A stretch of DNA of 10,905 bases. Source: Candidatus Bipolaricaulota bacterium. Lineage in GTDB: Bacteria > Bipolaricaulota > Bipolaricaulia > RBG-16-55-9. The stretch is taken from contig JALUUA010000152.1 in the NCBI GenBank assembly GCA_027021605.1, positions 1 through 10,905 of the forward strand, read 5' to 3'. A program made the position numbers and the translations under genes. Of this stretch, positions 1 to 6,890 are shown piece after piece. Within the stretch, counting starts at the first letter, position 1, and each line of letters starts with the position of its first letter. The notes beneath the pieces are model-generated. The model was not told the origin of the DNA. It saw only the letters and a list, made by a program, of their open reading frames with translations, and ran no database searches.

Positions 1-54
1 TCCCGTGAAGACGAACCCCCGAGGGACAAGGGGAGGGGAGAGGAGGGAAGGGCG
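1..54 (+). promoter_or_regulatory. Leader with strong ribosome binding site before the first oxidoreductase gene
   Basis: This is a purine-rich stretch, with AGGAGG at 41-46, eight bases before the ATG at 55, a strong Shine-Dalgarno that fixes the start of the first gene. An upstream gene may end here. One frame has TGA at 6-8. Another stays open from base 2 to a TGA at 56-58, which would give the same ATGA stop/start overlap seen twice later in this operon. I cannot choose between them with so few bases. No promoter is visible, so the operon may begin before the window. Confidence 0.5.
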
Positions 55-999
55 ATGACGATCGAGATCCGCTGGCACGGCCGCGGAGGGCAGGGGGCGG
101 TCACCGTCTCCAAGGTGCTCGCCTCGGCGGCCCTCCAGTGTGGGAAGTACGCGCAGGCCTTCCCCGAGTACGGGCCGGAGCGCAGCGGCGCGCCCGTGAA
201 GGCTTATAACCGCTTCGACGACAAGCCCATCGTGATCCACTGCGGCGTCTACGAGCCGGACCGGGTGGCCGTCCTCGACGAGACCCTCCTGAGCACCGAG
301 GACGTCACTCAGGGGCTTTCCGGCGAGGGGGGCCTGGTGGTGAACACGAAGCGCTCCCCCGAGGAGATCCGGGAGGCGACGGGCTACCCCGGCTCCATCG
401 TCTGCGTCGATGCCGAGGGAATCGCGGAGGAGACGGGCTCGCGGTACGCGAACGTCCCCCTGCTCGGGGCGCTGGGGAGCATCTTGCCCTTTATGCGCTT
501 AGAAGCCCTAGAAGCGGCGCTGCGAAAAGCGCTGAGCAGGATGAAGCCCGAGAAGATCGAGAAGAACGTGGAAGCCCTTCGCCGCGGCTACGCCGAAACG
601 CAAACGCTCGAGCCCGACCCTAAAAGATTGCAGCGCTATGAAGCGAGGAGGGCACAGGACGGGCTGCCCTCCTATCAAGAGCTTCCGCCGGGCGGGGTCA
701 TCACCCCGGAGGTTCGCGAGTGCCCCGAGACGGGCGGCTGGCGCAACGAGCGCCCCGACTTCCGCGAGGAGCTGTGCGTAAACTGCCTCCTCTGTTGGGC
801 CCACTGCCCGGAGCCCGCCATCCTCACGGATCACCAGACGATGACGGGCTTTGACTACCGCTACTGCAAGGGGTGCGGGATCTGCGCCGCCGTCTGTCCC
901 ACGGAGGCGATCGTCATGGTCGAGGAGCGCGGGGAGGCTACGGGAACCCCAGAACCAGAAGACGCAAAGGCGCCCGCGAAGGGGGGTGTGGGGGGATGA
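55..999 (+). CDS. porG: Pyruvate:ferredoxin oxidoreductase, fused gamma-delta subunit
   Basis: This is a 314-residue fusion of two subunits of a thiamine-diphosphate 2-oxoacid:ferredoxin oxidoreductase. Residues 1 to about 185 are the gamma domain, with the N-terminal GRGGQGAV motif at 9-16 and FPEYGPERSGAPV at 36-48. Residues from about 210 are the delta, ferredoxin-like subunit, with two CxxCxxC...CP cluster motifs: C241/C244/C247/C251 and C271/C274/C277/C281, predicted to hold two [4Fe-4S] clusters. In Pyrococcus-type enzymes gamma and delta are separate proteins, so the fusion stands out. The role is cytoplasmic: electrons leave the TPP/[4Fe-4S] beta subunit through the delta clusters to external ferredoxin. 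The start is set by AGGAGG at 41-46. The 3' end overlaps the next start as ATGA at 996-999, implying translational coupling with the alpha gene. The last 25 or so residues are a low-complexity Pro/Ala/Gly/Glu tail. The gamma-delta assignment is firm; pyruvate as substrate is inferred from the following alpha and beta genes. Confidence 0.93.
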   Translation: MTIEIRWHGRGGQGAVTVSKVLASAALQCGKYAQAFPEYGPERSGAPVKAYNRFDDKPIVIHCGVYEPDRVAVLDETLLSTEDVTQGLSGEGGLVVNTKRSPEEIREATGYPGSIVCVDAEGIAEETGSRYANVPLLGALGSILPFMRLEALEAALRKALSRMKPEKIEKNVEALRRGYAETQTLEPDPKRLQRYEARRAQDGLPSYQELPPGGVITPEVRECPETGGWRNERPDFREELCVNCLLCWAHCPEPAILTDHQTMTGFDYRYCKGCGICAAVCPTEAIVMVEERGEATGTPEPEDAKAPAKGGVGG

Positions 1000-2189
1000 G
1001 CGCGATCGTTGTGCCCAAACTGGAAGAGGCCGAGCTGCTCACCGGGGCTCAGGCCGTAGCCCACGCGATGCGCCAGATCGAGCCCGACGTGGTCCCCGTC
1101 TACCCCATCACCCCGCAGACCCCCATCATCGAGGAGTTCTCGCAGATGGTGGCCGACGGGCTCTGCGACAGTGAAATTATAAACGTCGAGTCAGAGCACT
1201 CGGCGATGAGCGCGGCGGTGGGAGCATCCGTGGCGGGCGCGCGGGTCATGACCGCCACCGCCTCCCAGGGCCTGGCCCTGATGATCGAAATCCTTTACAT
1301 AGCCGCCTCCATGCGCTGCCCCATCGTGATCCCCATCGGGAATCGGGCGCTGAGCGGCCCGATCAACATCCACTGCGACCACTCCGACGCTTACTTAGCG
1401 AGGGACTCCGGGGCCGTGCAGATCTTCGCGGAGAACGCCCAGGAAGCGTACGACTACACGCTCATGGCCGTGCGTTTGGCGGAACATCGAAAAGTGCTCC
1501 TGCCCGTTTTGGTGAACCTGGACGGCTTTACGCTCACCCACTCCGCGGAGGTGGTCCAGCTCCTGCCCGACGAACTCGTGAAGGAGTTCGTCGGGTACTA
1601 CCGCCCGCTCCACCCCCTGCTGAACGTTCAGAGGCCTACGACCCAGGGGCCGTTCGATATGCCCGACTTCTACTACGAGCACAAGCGCCAGCAGGCCGAC
1701 GCCACCCTCGAAGCCTTAGGGGTCTTCCTCGAGGTTCAGAGGGAATACGAGGGGGCCACGGGTCGAGGCTATCGGGGCTACTTCGAGGTGTATGGCTTAG
1801 AGGACGCCCGCTTCGCGCTCGTGGCGTTGGGCTCGACGGCGGGGACGGCCAAGGCCGTCGTGGACGAGCTTCGCGATCGGGGGCAAAAGGTGGGCCTTCT
1901 GAAGCCCTGGCTCTTCCGACCGTTTCCGCACGAGGCCCTTCGGGAGGCCCTTAAGGAGGTGGAGGCCGTGGCGGTACTCGATCGGGCGCTCTCGTTCGGC
2001 AGCTGGGGGCCGCTCTACGAGGAGGTCGCCTCGGCGCTCTACCCCTCGGACAACCGACCCCGGCTTCACAACTTCACGTACGGTCTGGGCGGCAGGGACG
2101 TAACGCCGGAGCAGATCGAGCGAGCACTTACGCTCATCCAAGACCCGAAGCTCCCCCGGACGATGCACTACCTGGGGGTGCGCGCCTAG
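996..2189 (+). CDS. porA: Pyruvate:ferredoxin oxidoreductase alpha subunit
   Basis: This 397-residue alpha subunit (domains I and II of POR) binds the 2-oxoacid and, with beta, forms the TPP active site. Visible motifs are YPITPQT at 36-42, ESEHSA at 65-70, TASQGLALM at 88-96 and NRALSGPINI at 116-125. The last resembles the NRALSAPINI segment I recall from PorA of Pyrococcus, favouring pyruvate. The C-terminal part holds RPFP and, near the end, GLGGRDVTPEQI, both usual in this family. I chose the ATG at 996 because it overlaps the preceding stop (ATGA) and starts the conserved protein. The frame is open back to 873, but that upstream stretch only overlaps the ferredoxin domain of the previous gene and resembles no alpha subunit. 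Length is normal for the family. Its partners are the preceding gamma-delta and following beta genes. Confidence 0.93.
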   Translation: MSAIVVPKLEEAELLTGAQAVAHAMRQIEPDVVPVYPITPQTPIIEEFSQMVADGLCDSEIINVESEHSAMSAAVGASVAGARVMTATASQGLALMIEILYIAASMRCPIVIPIGNRALSGPINIHCDHSDAYLARDSGAVQIFAENAQEAYDYTLMAVRLAEHRKVLLPVLVNLDGFTLTHSAEVVQLLPDELVKEFVGYYRPLHPLLNVQRPTTQGPFDMPDFYYEHKRQQADATLEALGVFLEVQREYEGATGRGYRGYFEVYGLEDARFALVALGSTAGTAKAVVDELRDRGQKVGLLKPWLFRPFPHEALREALKEVEAVAVLDRALSFGSWGPLYEEVASALYPSDNRPRLHNFTYGLGGRDVTPEQIERALTLIQDPKLPRTMHYLGVRA

Positions 2190-2212
2190 TGGGAAGAGAA
2201 GGAGAGATACCT

Positions 2213-3250
2213 ATGACGGTCACGAACTCGAACGGAAACGCGGACTCCGCGACGGCCACGATCACCAGGGCGGTCCCCCGGGTGAAGACGCTCAAGGAGC
2301 TGGCAGCCCAGGAAGAGCGGGAGAAGCGCTTCCAGGGGGGGCACTCGCTCTGTGCCGGATGCAGCATCCCGGTGATGGTGCGCTCCGTGCTCAACACCAT
2401 CGACATCCCCGTGGTCGTGGTGAACGCGACGGGGTGCCTTGAGGTGGCCACCACGCGCTACCCCACGACGGCCTGGAACGTCCCCTGGCTGCACGTGGCG
2501 TTCGAGAACGCCGCCGCGGCGGCCAGCGGGGTCGAGGTCGCCTTCCGGGTTCTCAAGCGCAAGGGGCGCACGGCTCAAGAGCTGGGCTTCGAGCTTCCCG
2601 GGGAGGTGAGGGTGGTCGTCTTCGGCGGCGACGGCGGCACCTACGACATCGGGCTCCAAGCGCTCTCGGGGGCGCTGGAGCGCGGGCACCGTTTCACGTA
2701 CATCTGCTACGACAACGAGGCGTACATGAACACGGGGAACCAGCGCAGCGGGGCCACCCCGCCCCTGGCCCACACGACCACAACGCCCGTGGGCCGGGAG
2801 AGCCTGGGCAAGCTCCAGCAGCGCAAGGACCTCACGGAAATCGCCGTAGCCCACCACGTGCCCTACGTCGCGCAGGCGTCCATCTCCCACTGGCAAGACC
2901 TCGTGCGCAAGGTCGAGGCGGCCCTGCGGGCGGACGGCCCCAGCTTCCTGAACGTGCTCGCGCCCTGTCAGCGCGGCTGGGGCTATGAGCCCTGCCTCAC
3001 GGTGGAGATCGCGCGCTTGGCCGTGGAGACGCGCTTTTGGCCCCTCTACGAGGTGGTCGAGGGGGAGTACCGCTTAAACGCCCTCCCCAAGAAGCCCAAG
3101 CCCGTCTCGGAGTGGCTCAAGACCCAAAAGCGCTTTGCCCATCTCCTCAAGCCGGAGAACCGCCACCTCCTCGACGAGCTGCAGCTCCAGGTGGATCGGG
3201 AGTGGGAGAAGCTTCTTAGAAGGTGCGAAGGACGCGTTCTGGAGGTGTAG
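2213..3250 (+). CDS. porB: Pyruvate:ferredoxin oxidoreductase beta subunit
   Basis: This 345-residue beta subunit binds thiamine diphosphate and the proximal [4Fe-4S] cluster. The expected four cluster cysteines are visible: C47 and C50 in GHSLCAGC, C75 in NATGCLEV, and C252 in LAPCQRGW. The TPP motif begins with GDGG at 139-142 and closes with the asparagines of DNEAYMNTG at about 168-173. The NATGCLEV and VPWLHVAFENAA segments are PorB-like rather than VorB-like from memory of the Pyrococcus proteins. I chose the ATG at 2213 because AAGGAG lies at 2199-2204, eight bases upstream. A GTG in the same frame at 2189 overlaps the alpha stop and would only add eight unconserved residues. The N-terminal 40 residues or so are polar and low in complexity (Asn, Ser, Thr, Ala), longer than I expect for the family. 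The gene follows alpha by 23 bases. Confidence 0.93.
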   Translation: MTVTNSNGNADSATATITRAVPRVKTLKELAAQEEREKRFQGGHSLCAGCSIPVMVRSVLNTIDIPVVVVNATGCLEVATTRYPTTAWNVPWLHVAFENAAAAASGVEVAFRVLKRKGRTAQELGFELPGEVRVVVFGGDGGTYDIGLQALSGALERGHRFTYICYDNEAYMNTGNQRSGATPPLAHTTTTPVGRESLGKLQQRKDLTEIAVAHHVPYVAQASISHWQDLVRKVEAALRADGPSFLNVLAPCQRGWGYEPCLTVEIARLAVETRFWPLYEVVEGEYRLNALPKKPKPVSEWLKTQKRFAHLLKPENRHLLDELQLQVDREWEKLLRRCEGRVLEV

Positions 3251-3826
3251 ATGTTGGAGATCCGCATCCACGGGCGTGGCGGCCAAGGGGCGGTGATCGC
3301 CTCCAAGGTGCTGGCAGGCGCCTTCTTCCGCGAGGGGAAGTGGGTCCAGGCGTTTCCCGCGTTCGGAGTGGAGCGCCGCGGCGCGCCCGTTACCGCGTTC
3401 GTGCGCGTGGACGAGGAGCCCATCCTCGTGCGCTGCCAGATCTACGAGCCCGACCAGCTCTTAGTATTAGACCCCACGCTGATCGAAGCCGTAGACGTCA
3501 CCCAGGGGCTCAAGCCCGGAGGCTTGGTTCTCATAAACAGCGAGAGGCCGCCCGAGGCGTTCTCTCTGGGAGATTATCGTATAGCGACCGTCGACGCCGG
3601 GGCGATTGCGCTTAAGCACGGCCTGGGCACCCGCGAGCAGCCCATCGTCAACACGGCCATTCTGGGCGCCTACGCGCGGGCCAGCGGTCTGGTGAGCCTG
3701 GACGCCGTCCTAGAGGAGATCGCGGAGTCCGTGCCCCTGGGCGCGGAGGCCAACCGGGCCGCGGCGCGCGAAGCCTACGAGCGGGTGCGCCTCCCGGCTC
3801 CGGCCCCGGCGGCCAAGAACGCTTAG
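3251..3826 (+). CDS. 2-oxoacid:ferredoxin oxidoreductase gamma subunit (second copy)
   Basis: This 191-residue gamma subunit stands alone, with no delta domain. It opens with the GRGGQGAV motif at 8-15 and has FPAFGVERRGAPV at 35-47, matching the same segment of the first gamma gene (FPEYGPERSGAPV) but clearly diverged, so it is an old paralogue rather than a recent copy. The central YEPDQ, DVTQGL and NTAILGAYAR segments are also family-typical. The start follows the beta stop directly, with zero bases between, and the Shine-Dalgarno GGAGGTG (3241-3247) lies in the last codons of that gene, so translation is probably coupled. It most likely belongs to the second alpha/beta pair downstream, with its delta partner supplied by the next gene. 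In Pyrococcus one gamma subunit is shared by POR and VOR; here each set appears to have its own. Confidence 0.9.
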   Translation: MLEIRIHGRGGQGAVIASKVLAGAFFREGKWVQAFPAFGVERRGAPVTAFVRVDEEPILVRCQIYEPDQLLVLDPTLIEAVDVTQGLKPGGLVLINSERPPEAFSLGDYRIATVDAGAIALKHGLGTREQPIVNTAILGAYARASGLVSLDAVLEEIAESVPLGAEANRAAAREAYERVRLPAPAPAAKNA

Positions 3827-3859
3827 AGCAAAGAGCAAGAACAGGAGCAGGAGGCAGCG

Positions 3860-5653
3860 ATGACAACAGCAATACGACCCGAATCCCTGCCCCCGATGGC
3901 CATCACGTGGGACAGCACCCGCGTCAACAAGACGGGTTCCTGGCGGTACCTGCGGCCCGTCTATCGGGACAAGACGCCGCCGTGCCACGCCGGGTGCCCT
4001 ACGACCAACGAGATCGAGCGGGTTCTGTACTGGGTGGCCCTGGGCGATCTCGATCGGGCCTGGGAGATCCTCACGGCGGAGAACCCGTTCCCCGCAATCA
4101 CGGGCCGGGTCTGCCACCACCCCTGCGAGTCGAGGTGCAACCGGGGACGGTTCGACGAAGCCGTAGGCATTCGAGAAGTGGAGCGCTTCCTCGGCGACTG
4201 GGCTCTTCGGGCGGGAAAGCGCGTTGAGCCCCTGGTCCCGAAGAAGTCGAACAAGCGGGTGGCCGTGGTCGGCGGCGGGCCCGCCGGGTTGGCGTGCGCG
4301 TATCACCTCGCGCGCTTGGGGCACGCTGCCACGGTCTTTGAGGCAAACCCCGAGCCCGGAGGGGTGCTGCGATACGGCATCCCCAACTACCGCCTGCCCA
4401 AATCCGTCCTCAAGGCCGAGCTGCACAAGCTTAAAGATCTGGATGTCGAGATCCGGACGAACGCCCGGGTCGGCCAAGATGTCTCCTGGGATGAGCTACA
4501 ACGGCAATACGACGCGATCTTCGTGGCCACGGGCGTCTGGAAGAGCCTTCCGCTTAGGGTCCCCGGCGAGGACCTCAAAGGGGTCCTCTCGGGGCTTCAA
4601 TTTCTGAAAGCCCTGCACCAGGGGCAAGGGCAGCCCCTAAGCGAGGAGCTGGGGGAGCGGGTGGTCGTTGTGGGGGGCGGGAACACGGCGATGGACGTGG
4701 CCCGGACCGCCCTGCGGCTGGGTAAACGCGTCGTTATCGCCTACCGGCGTACGAGGGCGGAGATGCCCGCGATCCCCGAGGAGATCGAAGAGGCCCTCGC
4801 GGAGGGCGCGGAGCTCATAGAGCGGGTCTCCCCCACCAAGATCTTGGGCGAGGACGGACGGGTTGTGGGCATCGAGCTTCAGAAGATGCGCCTGGGCGAG
4901 CCCGACGAAAGCGGGCGAAGGCGACCCGTGCCCATCGAGGGCTCCGAATTCGTCCTAGAGGCCGACACGGTCATCACGGCAATTGGGGAAGCCCCCGATT
5001 TCGCGGGGCTCCCGGAGGAGCTGCACGACGAGTGGGTCGTCCCCGTGGACGAGTGGGGCCGCGTGCTCCGGCAGAAGGTCTTCGCGGGCGGGGATGTGAT
5101 TGACCAGCCGCACACCGTGGTGGATGCCCTCGCCTCCGGGAAGCGGGCCGCCATCGCCATCGATCTCTTCCTAAAGGGCAAGCTCGATCGCAAAGAAGCC
5201 GACGAGATAAGAAGGCGGATCGAGCTCCCCCAAGGGGGCCTCTCGATGCGCCGCTACGTGGAGGACCCCGGCGCGCTCCTGCTCGACAACACCCGGATTG
5301 TGGAGTACGAGCAGCTGAACCCCGCGTATTTTCAAAAGATCGCGCGAACCCCGCCTCAAGAGCGCCCGCCGGAGGCGCGGGTGCGCGACTTTAGCGAGGT
5401 CAAGCCGGGCTTCGATTGGGATGAGGCCCTCCGGGAAGCGGAGCGCTGCCTCCACTGCGGTGTGTGCAACGGGTGCGATAACTGCTTCGTCTTCTGTCCG
5501 GATTTGGCCGTAACCCGCAACGCGGGCGCCGACGGGCGGGGCTATCCCTACGCAATTAACTACGACTACTGCAAGGGCTGCGGCATCTGTGTGCAGGAGT
5601 GCCCGCGGGCCGTCTTAGAGTTGGTCCGAGAGGGCTCCGGGGAGGGAGGCTGA
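3860..5653 (+). CDS. GltD-like NADPH/FAD flavoprotein fused to a delta-type 2x[4Fe-4S] ferredoxin domain
   Basis: This 597-residue protein has three parts. Residues 1 to about 125 are a cysteine-rich domain like the N terminus of glutamate synthase small subunit and dihydropyrimidine dehydrogenase (C42, C46, C85, C89, C93). Residues 130 to about 440 are a two-dinucleotide-fold oxidoreductase: GGGPAGLA near 138 for FAD, GGGNTAMDVAR at 272-282 for NAD(P)H, and GGDVIDQPHTVVDALASG for the closing FAD contact. The AYRRTRAEMP segment after the second fold resembles the arginine-rich NADPH site of GltD, so NADP(H) is likelier than NAD(H). Residues from about 525 are a ferredoxin domain with C530, C533, C536, C539, C542, C546 and C571, C574, C577, C581; the final DYCKGCGIC run matches the delta domain of the first gene. 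It sits between gamma and alpha genes, so it probably replaces the missing delta subunit and links it to NADP(H). AGGAGG at 3849-3854 supports the ATG at 3860. Related GltD-like subunits occur in phenylglyoxylate and 2-oxoglutarate oxidoreductases of Azoarcus. Confidence 0.88.
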   Translation: MTTAIRPESLPPMAITWDSTRVNKTGSWRYLRPVYRDKTPPCHAGCPTTNEIERVLYWVALGDLDRAWEILTAENPFPAITGRVCHHPCESRCNRGRFDEAVGIREVERFLGDWALRAGKRVEPLVPKKSNKRVAVVGGGPAGLACAYHLARLGHAATVFEANPEPGGVLRYGIPNYRLPKSVLKAELHKLKDLDVEIRTNARVGQDVSWDELQRQYDAIFVATGVWKSLPLRVPGEDLKGVLSGLQFLKALHQGQGQPLSEELGERVVVVGGGNTAMDVARTALRLGKRVVIAYRRTRAEMPAIPEEIEEALAEGAELIERVSPTKILGEDGRVVGIELQKMRLGEPDESGRRRPVPIEGSEFVLEADTVITAIGEAPDFAGLPEELHDEWVVPVDEWGRVLRQKVFAGGDVIDQPHTVVDALASGKRAAIAIDLFLKGKLDRKEADEIRRRIELPQGGLSMRRYVEDPGALLLDNTRIVEYEQLNPAYFQKIARTPPQERPPEARVRDFSEVKPGFDWDEALREAERCLHCGVCNGCDNCFVFCPDLAVTRNAGADGRGYPYAINYDYCKGCGICVQECPRAVLELVREGSGEGG

Positions 5654-5655
5654 CG

Positions 5656-6873
5656 ATGGCGAAGAAGGTGCTGATGGGCAACCATGCGGTCTCGTACGGC
5701 GCGCGGCTCTCCCGGGTGGAGGTGATCGCGGCCTACCCGATCACGCCTCAGACCCAAGTGGTGGAGGAGCTAGCCGAGATGTGCGCCTGGGGGGACCTCA
5801 ACGCGAAGTTCATCAAGGTGGAATCGGAGCACTCGGCGATGGCTGCGTGTATTGGGGCCTCGGCCACGGGGGCGCGGGCCTTTACCGCCACCTCCTCGCA
5901 GGGCTTGCTGCTCATGCACGAGATGCTCCACTGGGCCGCCGGGGCGCGGCTTCCCATCGTGATGGCCAACATCAACCGGGCCTTGGCCCCCCCGTGGTCG
6001 ATCTGGTCGGAGCAGACGGACAGCTTGGCGCAGCGGGACACGGGCTGGCTGCAGTTCTACTGCGAGTCGAACCAGGAGGTGCTCGATACCACCATCCAGG
6101 CATTTAAGATCTCCGAGAGGGTCCTGCTGCCCGCGATGATCATCCTGGACGCGTTCTTCCTGTCGCACACCTACGAGCCCGTGGAGGTTCCTGCGCAGGA
6201 GGCCGTGGACGAGTTCCTCCCGCCCTACAAGCCCCCACTCAAGCTCGACGTGGACGATCCGCACGCCTTCGGCGCGCTCGTGGGTCCCGACGGCTACTAC
6301 GAGTTTCGCTATAACATTCAGAAGGCGTTCGAGGAAGCCCAGCGCGCGATCATCGAAGTGGGCGAGGAGTTCGGCGAGCGCTTCGGGCGCGCCTACGGGC
6401 TTGTCGAGCCCTTCTACGTAGACGACGCCGAGGTGGTGCTCGTAACGTCCTCCACGATCACGAGCACGGCACGGGCTGTCATCAAAGAGCGCCGGGCGCG
6501 CGGTGAGCGCGTCGGGTTGCTGAAGATTCGCGTCTTCCGCCCCTTCCCGTTTGAGGCCGTGCGCGAGATGCTCTTGGGGGTCCCGAAGGTGGCCGTCATC
6601 GACCGAAACCTCTCGCTCGGGCACCACGGGATCTTCCACGCGGAGCTGAAATCGGCCCTGTACGGCCAGCGGAACGCGCCCGCGGTCTTCGGGTTCGTGG
6701 CCGGCCTGGGCGGACGGGACGTCACGCCCCGGACGATTCACCAAATCCTAGACATCGTGGGATCGCAGGAGGAGCCCGATCGGGACGTCTACTGGATCGG
6801 GCTCAAGGCCAAGGCGGAAGAGGGGCAGCCCGCCGGGAACGGTCGCAAACAAAGACAAAGGGTAAAAGCGTGA
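5656..6873 (+). CDS. 2-oxoacid:ferredoxin oxidoreductase alpha subunit, 2-ketoisovalerate (VOR) type
   Basis: This 405-residue alpha subunit has YPITPQT at 27-33, ESEHSAMAA from about 56, TSSQGLLLM at 79-87 and NRALAPPWSIW at 107-117, followed by DSLAQRDTGWLQFY. The APPWSIW...QTDSLAQRDTGW stretch matches what I recall of VorA of Pyrococcus and differs from the SGPINIHCDHSD version in the first alpha subunit. A branched-chain 2-oxoacid is therefore a reasonable guess for the substrate, but pyruvate or another 2-oxoacid is not excluded. GLGGRDVTPRTI near the C terminus is family-typical. The ATG at 5656 is two bases after the flavoprotein stop, with GGAGGGAGG upstream at 5641-5649. The frame extends upstream to 5599, but that part only overlaps the ferredoxin domain of the previous gene and resembles no alpha subunit. 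The C-terminal 20 or so residues are basic and low in complexity. Confidence 0.9.
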   Translation: MAKKVLMGNHAVSYGARLSRVEVIAAYPITPQTQVVEELAEMCAWGDLNAKFIKVESEHSAMAACIGASATGARAFTATSSQGLLLMHEMLHWAAGARLPIVMANINRALAPPWSIWSEQTDSLAQRDTGWLQFYCESNQEVLDTTIQAFKISERVLLPAMIILDAFFLSHTYEPVEVPAQEAVDEFLPPYKPPLKLDVDDPHAFGALVGPDGYYEFRYNIQKAFEEAQRAIIEVGEEFGERFGRAYGLVEPFYVDDAEVVLVTSSTITSTARAVIKERRARGERVGLLKIRVFRPFPFEAVREMLLGVPKVAVIDRNLSLGHHGIFHAELKSALYGQRNAPAVFGFVAGLGGRDVTPRTIHQILDIVGSQEEPDRDVYWIGLKAKAEEGQPAGNGRKQRQRVKA

Positions 6874-6890
6874 GGGAAGGGAAGGATGCT

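Noticed and set aside
1174..1184. TATAAA-like AT-rich patch inside the first alpha gene
   Set aside because: It encodes the conserved IIN-ESEHSA segment, has no -35 at a suitable distance and no gene starting just after it.
5770..6744. Long open frame of 324 codons on the - strand, antisense to the second alpha gene, with similar ones at 3710-4477, 8333-9139 and 9227-9946
   Set aside because: They lie wholly or mostly inside well-identified + strand genes, have compositions typical of GC-rich shadow frames (many Arg, Pro, Gly, His), and show no recognisable motif.
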